From Pseudomonas poae (lineage in GTDB: Bacteria > Pseudomonadota > Gammaproteobacteria > Pseudomonadales > Pseudomonadaceae), in the NCBI GenBank assembly GCA_004000515.1, contig CP034537.1:7213501-7277500 (forward strand): DNA of 64,000 nucleotides, read 5' to 3'. Position 1 is the first letter of the stretch. Each line of letters starts with the position of its first letter. Positions 10,016-20,178 of the stretch are shown here, in pieces. The position numbers and the translations under genes were made by a program. A model generated the notes under the pieces. The model saw nothing but the letters and a program-made list of their open reading frames with translations, had not been told where the DNA came from and searched no databases.

Positions 10016-12718
10016 ATGCCCCAGGTGGATCCCGAACTCTTCGACCGTGGCCAGTTCCAGGCCGAACTGGCCCTGAAGGCGAGCCCTATCGCCGCTTTCA
10101 AGAAGGCGATCCGCCAGGCCCGCGAGGTGCTCGACGAGCGCTTTCGCAGTGGCCGCGACATCCGCCGGCTGATCGAGGATCGCGCCTGGTTCGTCGATAA
10201 CATCCTGCAAAAGGCCTGGGAGCAGTTCAGCTGGAGCGAAGACGCCGATATCGCCCTGGTGGCGGTTGGCGGCTACGGTCGTGGTGAGTTGCACCCCTAC
10301 TCCGACATCGACCTGCTGATCCTGCTGGACAGCGCCGATCACGAGATCTTTCGCGATTCCATCGAGCGTTTTCTCACGCTGCTGTGGGACATTGGCCTGG
10401 AAGTCGGTCAGAGCGTGCGCTCGGTGGACGAATGCGCCGAAGAAGCCCGCGCCGACCTCACCGTCATCACCAACCTGATGGAAAGCCGCACCATCGCTGG
10501 CCCCGAGCGTTTGCGCCAGCGCATGCTCGAAGTCACCAGCACCGCGCACATGTGGCCGAGCAAGGATTTCTTCCTGGCCAAGCGTGCCGAGCAGAAAGCC
10601 CGGCACCACAAATACAACGACACCGAATACAACCTGGAACCCAACGTCAAAGGCTCGCCTGGCGGGTTGCGGGATATCCAGACGATCCTGTGGGTAGCCC
10701 GCCGCCAGTACGGCACTCTGAACCTGCGCGCCCTGGCGGGCGAAGGGTTCCTGGTTGAGAGCGAAAACGCCCTGCTCGCCTCATCCCAGGAGTTCTTGTG
10801 GAAAGTCCGCTACGCCCTGCACATGCTGGCCGGCCGCTCCGAGGACCGCCTGCTGTTTGACCACCAGCGCTCCATCGCCACCCTGCTGGGGTTTGAGGGT
10901 GAAGACGCAAAGACCAGCATCGAAAGCTTCATGCAGCAGTATTACCGGGTGGTCATGAGCATTGCCCAGCTCAGTGACCTGATCATCCAGCACTTCGAAG
11001 AAGTCATCCTGGCCCCCGAAGACGAAGCGCCACCGCAGCCGATCAACTCGCGCTTCCAGTTGCACGACGGTTACATCGAGGCGCGCAACGACAACGTGTT
11101 CCGCCGCACGCCGTTCGCGATGCTGGAGATCTTCGTGCTGATGGCCCAGCAGCCGGAAATCAAAGGCGTGCGCGCCGACACCATCCGCCTGCTGCGCGAA
11201 AACCGTCACTTGATCGATGACGACTTCCGCAACGATATCCGCAACACCAGCCTGTTCATCGAGCTGTTCAAATGCAAGATCGGCATCCATCGCAACCTGC
11301 GGCGCATGAACCGTTACGGCATCCTTGGGCGCTACCTGCCAGAGTTCGGCTTTATCGTCGGGCAGATGCAGCACGACCTGTTCCACATCTATACCGTGGA
11401 CGCCCACACCCTGAACCTGATCAAGCACCTGCGTAAGTTGCAGTACACCCAGGTGTCAGAGAAATTCCCGCTGGCCAGTAAACTCATGGCCAAGCTGCCC
11501 AAGCCCGAACTGATCTACCTGGCCGGGCTGTACCACGACATCGGCAAGGGCCGGCATGGCGATCACTCTGAGGTCGGTGCCGTTGACGCCGAAGCGTTCT
11601 GCCAGCGCCATCAGTTGCCCGTGTGGGACAGCCGCCTGATCGTCTGGCTGGTGCAAAACCACTTGGTGATGTCGACCACCGCCCAGCGCAAGGACTTGTC
11701 CGACCCGCAGGTGATCCACGACTTCGCCGGGATCGTCGGCGACGAGACCCGCCTCGACTACCTGTACGTGCTGACCGTTTCCGATATCAACGCCACCAAC
11801 CCGACGCTGTGGAACTCGTGGCGCGCCAGCCTGCTGCGCCAGCTGTACACCGAGACCAAGCGCGCCCTGCGCCGCGGCCTGGAAAACCCGGTAGACCGCG
11901 AAGAACAGATCCGCCGTACCCAAAGCGCGGCCCTGGACATTCTGGTACGCGGCGGCAACGACCCGGACGACGTCGAGCAGTTGTGGTCGCAACTGGGTGA
12001 CGATTACTTCCTGCGCCACACGGCTGGCGATGTCGCGTGGCACAGTGACGCGATCCTGCAGCAACCGGCCGATGGCGGCCCACTAGTGTTGATCAAGGAA
12101 ACCACCCAGCGCGAATTCGAAGGCGGCACGCAGATCTTCATCTATGCGCCGGACCAGCACGACTTCTTCGCTGTGACCGTGGCGGCCATGGACCAACTCA
12201 ACCTGAACATTCATGATGCACGCGTGATCACCTCCAGCAGCCAGTTCACCCTCGACACCTATATCGTGCTCGACACCGAAGGCGAGTCGATTGGCGATAA
12301 CCCCGCACGTGTGAAAAAGATCCGCGAAGGCCTTACCGAGGCCCTGCGCAACCCTGACGACTACCCGACCATCATCCAGCGCCGGGTACCGCGCCAGCTC
12401 AAGCACTTTGCGTTTGCGCCACAGGTGACCATTTCCAACGACGCCCAGCGCCCGGTGACAGTGCTGGAACTCAGCGCGCCGGATCGCCCTGGCCTGCTGG
12501 CGCGTATCGGCGGGATATTCCTGGAGTTCGACCTGTCGTTGCAGAACGCCAAGATTGCGACCCTCGGCGAACGCGTGGAAGACGTGTTCTTCATCACCGA
12601 CGCCGACAACCAGCCGCTGTCCGACCCTGAGCTGTGCCGGCGCTTGCAGGAAGCCATCGTGCAGCAGTTGAGCGTGACCCAGGAGCCTGGGGTCGAGCTC
12701 ACCCGGCTGACTATTTGA
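10016..12718 (+). CDS. glnD: Bifunctional uridylyltransferase/uridylyl-removing enzyme GlnD
   Basis: Nitrogen sensor that uridylylates PII proteins when glutamine is low and removes UMP when it is high. Four domains are in order: nucleotidyltransferase ([20 protein letters not shown] near residue 85), a helical linker, an HD hydrolase domain ([17 protein letters not shown] near residue 505), and two C-terminal ACT domains that bind glutamine. It is intact at 900 residues, the usual length. An AAGGAA-type site precedes the ATG. Monocistronic in appearance, ending before a REPIN. Confidence 0.97.
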   Translation: MPQVDPELFDRGQFQAELALKASPIAAFKKAIRQAREVLDERFRSGRDIRRLIEDRAWFVDNILQKAWEQFSWSEDADIALVAVGGYGRGELHPYSDIDLLILLDSADHEIFRDSIERFLTLLWDIGLEVGQSVRSVDECAEEARADLTVITNLMESRTIAGPERLRQRMLEVTSTAHMWPSKDFFLAKRAEQKARHHKYNDTEYNLEPNVKGSPGGLRDIQTILWVARRQYGTLNLRALAGEGFLVESENALLASSQEFLWKVRYALHMLAGRSEDRLLFDHQRSIATLLGFEGEDAKTSIESFMQQYYRVVMSIAQLSDLIIQHFEEVILAPEDEAPPQPINSRFQLHDGYIEARNDNVFRRTPFAMLEIFVLMAQQPEIKGVRADTIRLLRENRHLIDDDFRNDIRNTSLFIELFKCKIGIHRNLRRMNRYGILGRYLPEFGFIVGQMQHDLFHIYTVDAHTLNLIKHLRKLQYTQVSEKFPLASKLMAKLPKPELIYLAGLYHDIGKGRHGDHSEVGAVDAEAFCQRHQLPVWDSRLIVWLVQNHLVMSTTAQRKDLSDPQVIHDFAGIVGDETRLDYLYVLTVSDINATNPTLWNSWRASLLRQLYTETKRALRRGLENPVDREEQIRRTQSAALDILVRGGNDPDDVEQLWSQLGDDYFLRHTAGDVAWHSDAILQQPADGGPLVLIKETTQREFEGGTQIFIYAPDQHDFFAVTVAAMDQLNLNIHDARVITSSSQFTLDTYIVLDTEGESIGDNPARVKKIREGLTEALRNPDDYPTIIQRRVPRQLKHFAFAPQVTISNDAQRPVTVLELSAPDRPGLLARIGGIFLEFDLSLQNAKIATLGERVEDVFFITDADNQPLSDPELCRRLQEAIVQQLSVTQEPGVELTRLTI

Positions 12719-12745
12719 TTATTGATTTTGTTAACCCGATTCATG

Positions 12746-12828
12746 TGAGAGCTGGCTTGCCTGCGATAGGGTCGCCACGGTGTAGCTGGCACACCGAGGC
12801 GATGCCATCGCAGGCAAGCCAGCTCCAC
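12746..12828. repeat. REPIN (paired inverted REP sequences)
   Basis: Two inverted arms, GAGCTGGCTTGCCTGCGAT-like at 12747-12767 and its complement at 12807-12826, flank a variable core of about 40 bp. It belongs to the same family as the elements near 19.0, 25.3 and 52.6 kb. It lies between glnD and dapC. Confidence 0.85.
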
Positions 12829-12855
12829 AGGTCCGCGCTTATCTAAGAGACTTTT

Positions 12856-14054
12856 ATGAACAACGCCCTGAACCAGCTCCAGCCCTACCCGTTCGAAAAC
12901 TGCGCGCCCTGCTCGGCAGCGTTACGCCAAACCCGGACAAGCGCCCGATCGCGCTGTCCATCGGCGAACCCAAGCACAAGTCCCCGGAGTTCGTTGCCAA
13001 AGCGCTGGCCGACAACCTCGACCAGATGGCGGTTTACCCGACCACCCTAGGCATCCCGGCCCTGCGCGAGGCCATTGGAGCCTGGTGTGAACGCCGCTTC
13101 AACGTGCCCAAGGGCTGGCTCGACCCGGCGCGCAATATCCTGCCGGTCAACGGCACCCGTGAAGCGCTGTTCGCCTTCACCCAAACCGTGGTCAATCGCG
13201 GTGACGATGCGCTGGTGGTGAGCCCGAACCCGTTCTACCAGATCTACGAAGGCGCCGCGTTCCTGGCCGGGGCCAAGCCGCATTACCTGCCGTGCCTCGA
13301 TGCCAATGGCTTCAACCCGGACTTCGATGCCGTGACGCCGGATATCTGGAAACGCTGCCAGATCCTGTTCCTGTGCTCCCCGGGTAACCCGACCGGCGCA
13401 TTGATCCCGGTCGACACCCTGAAAAAGCTCATCGCCCTGGCCGACGAATACGACTTCGTGATCGCCGCCGACGAGTGCTACAGCGAGCTGTACTTCGACG
13501 AGCAAACCCCGCCGCCAGGCCTGCTGAGCGCCTGCGTCGAACTGGGGCGCCAGGACTTCAAGCGTTGCGTGGTGTTCCATAGCCTGTCCAAGCGCTCCAA
13601 CCTGCCGGGCCTGCGTTCCGGTTTCGTGGCGGGCGACGCTGACATCCTCAAGGCTTTCCTGCTGTACCGCACCTACCACGGCTGCGCGATGCCTGTACAA
13701 ACCCAACTGGCCAGCATCGCGGCCTGGCAGGACGAAGCCCACGTACAGGCCAACCGTGACCTGTACCGGGAAAAATTCGACGCTGTGCTGGCCATCCTCA
13801 AGCCGGTGCTGGACGTGCAAAGCCCTGACGGTGGGTTTTACCTGTGGCCGAATGTGAATGGCGATGATGCGGCGTTCTGCCGGGACTTGTTCGTAGAAGA
13901 ACACGTGACCGTGGTGCCGGGTTCGTACCTGTCGCGGGAAGTGGACGGTTTCAACCCGGGCGCCGGGCGTGTGCGCATGGCATTGGTTGCGCCGTTGGTG
14001 GAGTGTGTCGAAGCGGCGGAGCGGATCCGGGATTTTATCCAGCGTCACCGCTAA
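12856..14054 (+). CDS. dapC: Succinyldiaminopimelate transaminase DapC (one apparent frame break)
   Basis: PLP-dependent class I/II aminotransferase of the succinylase branch of lysine/diaminopimelate synthesis, acting between DapD and DapE, both encoded further on. The N-terminus MNNALNQLQPYPFE is followed by a break at an A4 run (12896-12899) that needs one more A to continue as KLRALLGSVTPNPDKRP. After that it is open to the stop. The PLP lysine lies in FHSLSKRSNLPGLRSGF near residue 245, and LCSPGNPTGALIP is the usual aminotransferase motif. Restored length is 399 residues. The symbol rests on family and on synteny with P. aeruginosa (glnD-dapC). Confidence 0.9.
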
Positions 14055-14066
14055 GTGTTACCTGGG

Positions 14067-15710
14067 TCATTTCACCGGCCCCAGATTCGCCTCACTCATA
14101 TCCAAATCAGCCAACACCTCCCTCAAAACGTCATCACCGATCTGGTGATGACGGCTCAAGCTATACAATTCCAAACGCTGTGCCCGCAGGGCCTTGAGCC
14201 TTAATTTGCGCTCAAGCAGGTCCATCTGCTGCGCCAGCGCCTGGGCTTCAGCCGAGTCGTTGAACACTTCCAACTGGTGGCGATATTCAGACATCAGACG
14301 AGCCTTGAGCTCAGTCGCGAGCGCCGCCTGGGCAGCGTCCTGAGTTTCGGGGTCAGCGGGCTCTTCGGCTTCCAGGGCGTGGATCGCGGCAACGGCGGTC
14401 TTCTTCCAAGCCTCGCGTACCTCGTTATGGCGCTTTTCATCCGGACTCTTCTCGATACCGCGCAATAGCAGCGGCAACGCAATACACGCCGCAATCAGTG
14501 ACAGCAGGATCACCCCGGCCGCAATGAAGATCAGCAAATCGCGCTCAGGAAAGTCCTGGCCCGGCGCCAGCAGCAATGGCACTGACATTACACCGGCCAG
14601 GGTCACCGCACCGCGCACGCCACCGACAGTCAGCAGCCAGCAAGACCGGGCGGTGGGCACCAGCGTCAGTTCGCTTTTCCCACGCACCCTGCGCAACAAC
14701 CCCGACAGACGCCAGATGCTCTGAACCCAGACAAACCGCAGTACTACCAGCACCAGGAAAATCCCGATCACGTCGAGGCAGCGATAGAACAACGCTGGCC
14801 ATAACGTGGGCTCATGGCTGACCACGGCTTTGATGATGTCCGGCAGTTGCAGGCCCAACAGCAAGAAGATCAGGCCGTTGAAGGCAAACTCCAGCAACGA
14901 CCACACACTGCGGTTGAGCAACCGTGTACTGGTCTGGCGTGGCAACAGGTCGAGCCAGCTTTGCATCATGCCCGCCGCGACTGCCGACAAGATGCCCGAT
15001 GCACCCAGGCGTTCGGCCAATACATAGGCGGCAAACGGCAGCAACAACATAAACACCACGTGAGTCGCCGGATCATCCCAACCACGGGCGATCATCCATG
15101 CGCGCAGGCGGCCGACCAGCCAGCTCAGCGCCACGCCAACGGCCAGGCCACCCACCGCCACCAGCACAAACGTCAGACTGGCATCCGCCAGGGAGAACAC
15201 CCCGGTCAACGCCGCCGCCAGCGCGAACTTGAACGTCACCAGGCCCGACGCATCATTCATCAAGGCCTCGCCCTGCAGCATGTGCATCAACGGCGTAGGC
15301 AGGCGATTCTGAGAAATGGCCGACACCGCCACCGCGTCCGTCGGCGATAAAACTGCTGCCAAGGCGAAAGCCACTGGTAGCGGGATCGTAGGCAAAATCC
15401 AATGTATGAAGTAGCCGGCACCGACTACGGTAAACAGCACGAGCCCCACCGCCAGCGTCAGGATCGGGCCGCGCAGCCGCCAAAACTCACGTTTGGGCAT
15501 GCGCCAGCCGTCCGAAAACAATAGCGGCGGCAGGAACAGAAACAGGAACAACTCCGGGTCCAGCGCCACATGCAGTCCCAGCGTGGGCCAAGCCAGCAGG
15601 GCGCCGGCAGCAATCTGCACCAAGGGCAACGGCAGAGGAATGACACGCCCGACCAGACGCGAAACGCTGACCAGCATCAGCAGGATAAGAACGGTGTAGG
15701 CGGTTTGCAT
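14067..15710 (-). CDS. Na+/H+ antiporter, CPA1 (NhaP/YjcE-like) family
   Basis: Membrane cation/proton exchanger. From the ATG at 15710 it has about 12 hydrophobic segments over the first 400 residues, with the CPA1 features FLFLPPLLFSDGW, the acidic ALSPTDAVAVSAI and GEALMNDASGLVTFKFALA, and GVRGAVTLAGVMSVPLLL. The last ~130 residues are a charged, probably coiled cytoplasmic tail. Length is about 547 residues, intact. It converges on dapC with only a short gap. The exact transported ion cannot be told from sequence. Confidence 0.88.
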   Translation of the reverse strand: MQTAYTVLILLMLVSVSRLVGRVIPLPLPLVQIAAGALLAWPTLGLHVALDPELFLFLFLPPLLFSDGWRMPKREFWRLRGPILTLAVGLVLFTVVGAGYFIHWILPTIPLPVAFALAAVLSPTDAVAVSAISQNRLPTPLMHMLQGEALMNDASGLVTFKFALAAALTGVFSLADASLTFVLVAVGGLAVGVALSWLVGRLRAWMIARGWDDPATHVVFMLLLPFAAYVLAERLGASGILSAVAAGMMQSWLDLLPRQTSTRLLNRSVWSLLEFAFNGLIFLLLGLQLPDIIKAVVSHEPTLWPALFYRCLDVIGIFLVLVVLRFVWVQSIWRLSGLLRRVRGKSELTLVPTARSCWLLTVGGVRGAVTLAGVMSVPLLLAPGQDFPERDLLIFIAAGVILLSLIAACIALPLLLRGIEKSPDEKRHNEVREAWKKTAVAAIHALEAEEPADPETQDAAQAALATELKARLMSEYRHQLEVFNDSAEAQALAQQMDLLERKLRLKALRAQRLELYSLSRHHQIGDDVLREVLADLDMSEANLGPVK

Positions 15711-15924
15711 AACGCGGGTTTCCCAGACTATCGACTTGCAACGACACACATCAGGCAACAACTGGCAGTTGAAGTGCCATATTACCCAGCTATGTTACCC
15801 GCCTATGCCGCCAGTCGGCATTTGCACATAAGTCGCACGCCAGCATGACGAGGGGCACCACTGGCCGCTGGTCGTGGCATAATCCGGGTCCTTTGGTTTT
15901 CAGCATCTTAAAGGGGGCGATTCC

Positions 15925-16287
15925 TTGACCGCTTCAAGCAAAACGTTGCACCTTTTTGGCATCAAAGCCTGCGACACCATGAAAAAGGCGCGCACCTGGC
16001 TCGATGAGCACGCTGTGAGCTATGAGTTCCACGACTACAAAACGGCCGGTATCGACCGCGAACACTTGACCCAATGGTGCAACGAGCACGGTTGGCAGGT
16101 GGTTTTGAACCGTGCGGGCACCACCTTTCGCAAACTCGAAGACGAACGCAAAGCCGATCTCGATCAGTCGAAAGCCATTGAATTGATGCTCGCACAACCC
16201 TCGATGATCAAGCGCCCGGTGCTTGATCTCGGTGACAGAACCCTGATTGGCTTCAAGCCAGATAGTTATTCGGCGGCCCTCAAGTAG
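15925..16287 (+). CDS. ArsC/Spx family protein (YffB-like)
   Basis: Small thioredoxin-fold protein of the ArsC/Spx/YffB family. The single N-terminal cysteine of the motif LFGIKACDTMKKA is at about residue 16. The family includes arsenate reductases, but the YffB branch has no proven arsenate activity, so a reductase function is not claimed. The start is a TTG at 15925, chosen because AAGGGGG lies 7 nt upstream and no ATG fits. Length 120 residues, intact. It lies just ahead of dapD, as in other pseudomonads. Confidence 0.85.
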   Translation: MTASSKTLHLFGIKACDTMKKARTWLDEHAVSYEFHDYKTAGIDREHLTQWCNEHGWQVVLNRAGTTFRKLEDERKADLDQSKAIELMLAQPSMIKRPVLDLGDRTLIGFKPDSYSAALK

Positions 16288-16320
16288 GCCAGCCTTTCCC
16301 ATTTTTGTAGAGGTAACAGC

Positions 16321-17355
16321 ATGTCCAATTCCCTGTTCAGCCTGGGCTTCGGCGTCGGCACTCAGAACCGCCAAGGTGCTTGGCTGGAAGTGTTTTACGC
16401 ACAACCGCTGCTCAACCCATCGGCTGAAATCGTCGCCGCTATCGCCCCGATCCTGGGTTACACCGAAGGCAACCAGGCGATCACGTTCACCATCAGCCAA
16501 GCGCTGCAACTGGCTGATGCCCTCAAGAACGTCGACGCGACCCAAGCGGCGCTGCTCAATCGCCTGGCTGAAAGCCACACTCCGCTGGTCGCCACCCTGC
16601 TAGCCGAAGACGCGGCACTGACCTCCACGCCTGAGGCCTACCTCAAGCTGCACCTGCTGTCCCATCGCCTGGTCAAGCCGCACGGCCTGAGCCTGGCCGG
16701 TGTGTTCCCGCAACTGCCGAACGTAGCCTGGACCAGCCAGGGCGCAATCGACATCAATGAGCTGGCCGAACGTCAGCTGGAAGCGCGCCTGCGTGGCGAG
16801 TTGCTGGAAGTGTTCTCGGTGGACAAGTTCCCGAAAATGACCGACTACGTCGTGCCGGCTGGCGTGCGTATCGCTGACGCCGCACGTATCCGCCTGGGCG
16901 CGTACGTGGGCGAAGGCACCACCGTGATGCACGAAGGTTTCGTCAACTTCAACGCCGGCACCGAAGGCCCGGGCATGATCGAAGGCCGTGTATCGGCGGG
17001 CGTGTTCGTCGGCAAGGGCTCGGACCTGGGTGGCGGTTGCTCCACCATGGGCACCTTGTCGGGCGGCGGCAACATCGTGATCAAGGTTGGCGAAGGCTGC
17101 CTGATCGGTGCCAACGCCGGTATCGGTATCCCGTTGGGCGACCGCAATACCGTAGAGTCGGGCCTGTACGTCACCGCCGGCACCAAGGTTGCGCTGCTGG
17201 ACGAGCAGAACCAACTGGTAAAAGTGGTCAAGGCGCGTGAACTGGCCGGCCAGCCGGACCTGCTGTTCCGCCGCAACTCCGAGACCGGTGCCGTGGAGTG
17301 CAAAACCCACAAATCGGCCATCGAACTGAACGAAGCGCTGCACGCTCACAACTAA
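16321..17355 (+). CDS. dapD: 2,3,4,5-tetrahydropyridine-2,6-dicarboxylate N-succinyltransferase
   Basis: Trimeric left-handed beta-helix acyltransferase that succinylates tetrahydrodipicolinate in lysine/peptidoglycan synthesis. It is the long (344-residue) DapD form typical of Pseudomonas. The C-terminal half shows hexapeptide-type repeats (RIRLGAYVGEGTTVMHEGFV, GSDLGGGCSTMGTLSGGGN, GEGCLIGANAGIGIPLGD). An AGAGGTAACAGC ribosome site precedes the ATG. Together with dapC and dapE the window encodes three consecutive steps of the succinylase pathway. Intact. Confidence 0.97.
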   Translation: MSNSLFSLGFGVGTQNRQGAWLEVFYAQPLLNPSAEIVAAIAPILGYTEGNQAITFTISQALQLADALKNVDATQAALLNRLAESHTPLVATLLAEDAALTSTPEAYLKLHLLSHRLVKPHGLSLAGVFPQLPNVAWTSQGAIDINELAERQLEARLRGELLEVFSVDKFPKMTDYVVPAGVRIADAARIRLGAYVGEGTTVMHEGFVNFNAGTEGPGMIEGRVSAGVFVGKGSDLGGGCSTMGTLSGGGNIVIKVGEGCLIGANAGIGIPLGDRNTVESGLYVTAGTKVALLDEQNQLVKVVKARELAGQPDLLFRRNSETGAVECKTHKSAIELNEALHAHN

Positions 17356-17377
17356 GCAGCCACTCGATGCCACTAGC

Positions 17378-17401
17378 GGGCCCCGATCCTGGGGCTCGTT
17401 T
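17378..17401 (+). terminator. Possible terminator after dapD
   Basis: GGGCCCC and GGGGCTC form an imperfect stem with a GATCCT loop, followed by CGTTTAT. It falls between dapD and csdA, but the stem has a mismatch and the T run is weak. Confidence 0.35.
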
Positions 17402-17419
17402 ATACGAGTCTTGAACACC

Positions 17420-18626
17420 ATGCTTGTGCCCTCCCCCCTGGCGCGCCGATTTCCCGGCCATCGCCACCCTGCAACGGCAAGACCAGACCTATCTGGACAA
17501 CGCCGCTACCACACAAAAACCCCAGGCCCTGTTGGATGCCATCAGCCATTACTACGCCAATGGCGCAGCCAATGTGCACCGTGCCCAGCATTTGCCAGGC
17601 GCCCATGCGACCCAGGCTTTCGAAGACAGCCGCAGCAAGGTCGCGCAGTGGTTGAACGCAGGGGAAAGCGGGCAAATCGTGTTTACCCACGGCGCAACCT
17701 CTGCGCTGAACCTCTTGGCCTATGGCCTTGAGCATCTATTCAATGCGGGCGATGAGATTGTTATCAGCGCCCTCGAACACCACGCCAACCTGCTGCCGTG
17801 GCAGCAATTGGCCAAGCGTCGCTCCTTGGAACTGGTGGTGCTACCCCTGGGTGATGACGGCGTGATCGACCTCACCGCCGCCGCCGAGCTGATCGGCCCA
17901 CGCACACGCCTGCTGGCCGTGAGCCAGTTATCTAACGTGTTGGGCGCCTGGCAACCGCTGGAAGCCCTGCTCGCACTGGCCCGCCCCTACGGCGCTTTGA
18001 CCGTGGTCGACGGCGCCCAGGGCATCGTCCATGGCCGTCATGACGTGCAGGCACTGGGTTGCGACTTCTACGTATTCTCCAGCCACAAGCTCTACGGTCC
18101 GGATGGCGTTGGCGTGCTGTTTGGCCGCAATGAAGCCCTGCATCACCTGCGTCACTGGCAGTTTGGTGGTGAGATGGTGCAGCAGGCCGACTACCACAGC
18201 GCCAGTTTCCGCCCGGCGCCGCTGGGGTTCGAAGCCGGTACTCCGCCGATTGCCAGCGTGATCGGCCTGGGTGCCAGCCTGGACTACCTGAGTTCGCTGG
18301 ACCAGCCAGCCGTAATGGCCCATGAAGCAGCCTTGCATGACTACCTGTTGCGCGGGCTCAAAGCACGCAATGGCGTGCAGGTACTGGGATCACCCCAGGT
18401 GGCATTGGTCAGCTTCGTGGTCGAAGGCGTACACAACGCCGACCTTGCCCACCTGCTGACCGAACAAGGCATTGCCGTGCGCGCTGGCCATCATTGTGCG
18501 ATGCCGCTGCTCAAGGCGATGCACTTGTCGGGGGCGATCCGTGTGTCGCTTGCGCTGTACAACGACTCCGATGACCTGGAGCGCTTCTTTGAAGCGCTGG
18601 ACCAAGCGCTGGATATGTTGCGATGA
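17420..18626 (+). CDS. csdA: Cysteine desulfurase CsdA (one apparent frame break near the start)
   Basis: PLP-dependent class V aminotransferase-fold enzyme that takes sulfur from cysteine and passes it to its partner CsdE. The ATG at 17420 would give MLVPSPWRADFPAIATLQRQ if a C6 run at 17433-17438 is one base too long; otherwise a TTG at 17424 starts the open frame. The PLP lysine is in FSSHKLYGPDGVGVLF near residue 223, and the active cysteine in RAGHHCAMPLL near residue 359. Restored length is 401 residues. Its stop overlaps the csdE start (ATGA). With tcdA nearby, the group fits the CSD sulfur system that supports TcdA in tRNA cyclic-t6A formation. Confidence 0.9.
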
Positions 18627-19030
18627 GCTTGCCCGTTGATGCGACGAACGCGCTTGAAGCGTTCCAAGCCGTCGGTAGCTGGGAACAGCGCGCCCGCATG
18701 CTGATGCAATGGGGCGAACGCATGCCCGCCCTGGCCACTGAAGACAAGGTCGACGCCAACCTGGTGCAGGGTTGCGAAAGCCTGGTCTGGTTGGTGGGGC
18801 GTTTGCAGGATGGGCATTGGCAGTTTGCTGCGAGCAGCGATGCGCGGTTGATTCGCGGGCTGGTGGCGTTGCTGCTGGCGCGAGTGAATGGGCTTTCTGC
18901 CGTCGAGCTGCAGGCGGTGGACTTGCCCGACTGGTTCAATCAATTGGGCCTTTCCCGCCAACTGTCACCGTCCCGCAGCAATGGCTTGAATGCAGTGTTG
19001 CAGCGCATGCGAGAACTAAGCCGTACATAA
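18623..19030 (+). CDS. csdE: SufE-family sulfur acceptor CsdE
   Basis: Small SufE-fold protein that accepts persulfide sulfur from the desulfurase. The acceptor cysteine lies in VDANLVQGCESLVWLVG near residue 51. Length 135 residues, intact. It overlaps csdA by four bases and is therefore translationally coupled. The symbol follows from the CsdA pairing and the tcdA neighbour; sufE would be the alternative name. Confidence 0.85.
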   Translation: MSLPVDATNALEAFQAVGSWEQRARMLMQWGERMPALATEDKVDANLVQGCESLVWLVGRLQDGHWQFAASSDARLIRGLVALLLARVNGLSAVELQAVDLPDWFNQLGLSRQLSPSRSNGLNAVLQRMRELSRT

Positions 19031-19036
19031 AGCTAA

Positions 19037-19127
19037 ATGTGGGAGCTGGCTTGCCTGCGATAGCAACACCGGTGTGTGACTGATACACCGAGGTGTATGC
19101 ATCGCAGGCCAGCCAGCTCCCACATTT
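19037..19127. repeat. REPIN (paired inverted REP sequences)
   Basis: Inverted arms at 19037-19061 (TGTGGGAGCTGGCTTGCCTG...) and 19101-19125 surround a core of about 40 bp. Same family as those at 12.7, 25.3 and 52.6 kb. It separates the convergent csdE and tcdA genes. Confidence 0.88.
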
Positions 19128-19151
19128 TGAGTCAGTGCAGGGCAGTGAGAT

Positions 19152-19961
19152 CTAGGTGGGCTTGACCCGCTCCGAAGGCCTGCGCACCCCGGCCACAATT
19201 TTGTCCACCGCTTTCGTCGCCGCGACCATGCCGAACGTGGCCGTGACCATCATCACCGCGCCAAACCCTCCGGCGCAGTCCAGCTTCACCCCGTCACCCA
19301 CGAAACTCTTCTGCAGGCAAATGCTGCCGTCCGGCTTGGGATAGCGCAGTTGCTCGGTGGAAAACACACACGGCACGCTGTAATGACGTGTAACGGTGCG
19401 CGAGAAGCCGTAATCGCGGCGCAGCGTGGAGCGCACTTTCGACGCCAACGGGTCATTGAAGGTGCGGTTCAGGTCGCACACCTGGATCAGCGTCGGGTCG
19501 ATCTGCCCGCCCGCACCGCCGGTGGTGATGATCTGGATCTTACGGCGCTTGCACCAGGCGATCAGCGCAGCCTTGGCGTTGACGGCGTCGATGCAGTCGA
19601 TCACGCAATCAATATTGGGTGTGATGTATTCGGCCATGGTGTCGCGGGTGACGAAATCCGCAACCGCATGCACGGTGCAATCCGGGTTGATACTACGCAG
19701 GCGTTCGGCCATCACCTCGACCTTGGGTTTGCCCACGGTGCTGTCCAGCGCGTGCAACTGGCGGTTGCTGTTGCTCACGCAGACGTCGTCCAGGTCAAAC
19801 AGCGAAATCTCGCCCACACCGCACCGGGCCATGGCTTCTGCCGCCCAGGAGCCAACGCCGCCGACGCCGACGATCGCCACATGGGCCGCTTTCAAGCGTT
19901 CCAGGCCTTCAATGCCATACAAGCGGGCGACGCCTGCAAACCGCGGATCTTCTGTACTCAT
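19152..19961 (-). CDS. tcdA: tRNA threonylcarbamoyladenosine dehydratase
   Basis: ThiF/E1-like ATP-dependent enzyme (CsdL/TcdA) that dehydrates t6A37 of ANN-decoding tRNAs to cyclic t6A. The nucleotide-binding loop VAIVGVGGVGSWAAEAMARCG is near residue 35 and the catalytic region has DCIDAVNAKAALIAWCKRR. The start at 19961 is chosen over the ATG two codons upstream because GGGG lies 8 nt ahead of it. Length 269 residues, intact. It faces csdA-csdE, its known functional partners, across a REPIN. Confidence 0.92.
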   Translation of the reverse strand: MSTEDPRFAGVARLYGIEGLERLKAAHVAIVGVGGVGSWAAEAMARCGVGEISLFDLDDVCVSNSNRQLHALDSTVGKPKVEVMAERLRSINPDCTVHAVADFVTRDTMAEYITPNIDCVIDCIDAVNAKAALIAWCKRRKIQIITTGGAGGQIDPTLIQVCDLNRTFNDPLASKVRSTLRRDYGFSRTVTRHYSVPCVFSTEQLRYPKPDGSICLQKSFVGDGVKLDCAGGFGAVMMVTATFGMVAATKAVDKIVAGVRRPSERVKPT

Positions 19962-20178
19962 GACCATTACCCCAAAAACCGGCGCGCATTATGGACTACA
20001 GAGCGACAAGTTCGAAGCGACAAGCTACAAGTAAAGAACTTAGATGGCCTTTCGCTGACTAATGTCCGGCTTTTCTCTGTCTGCTATACGCTCAGGGAAG
20101 CGTCGGTGTAGGATGCGCGCCGTTCGGCGCTGGCCGACACCTCTTTTCGTTCCACACCCTTTGGAACCCGAAATAACC

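Noticed and set aside
12746..12828. CRISPR repeat or transcription terminator
   Set aside because: Only a single inverted pair with the REP consensus shared by other spacers; no spacer array and no T run.
15925..16287. Arsenate reductase ArsC
   Set aside because: No ars neighbours; the sequence fits the YffB/Spx side of the family, where arsenate reduction is unproven.
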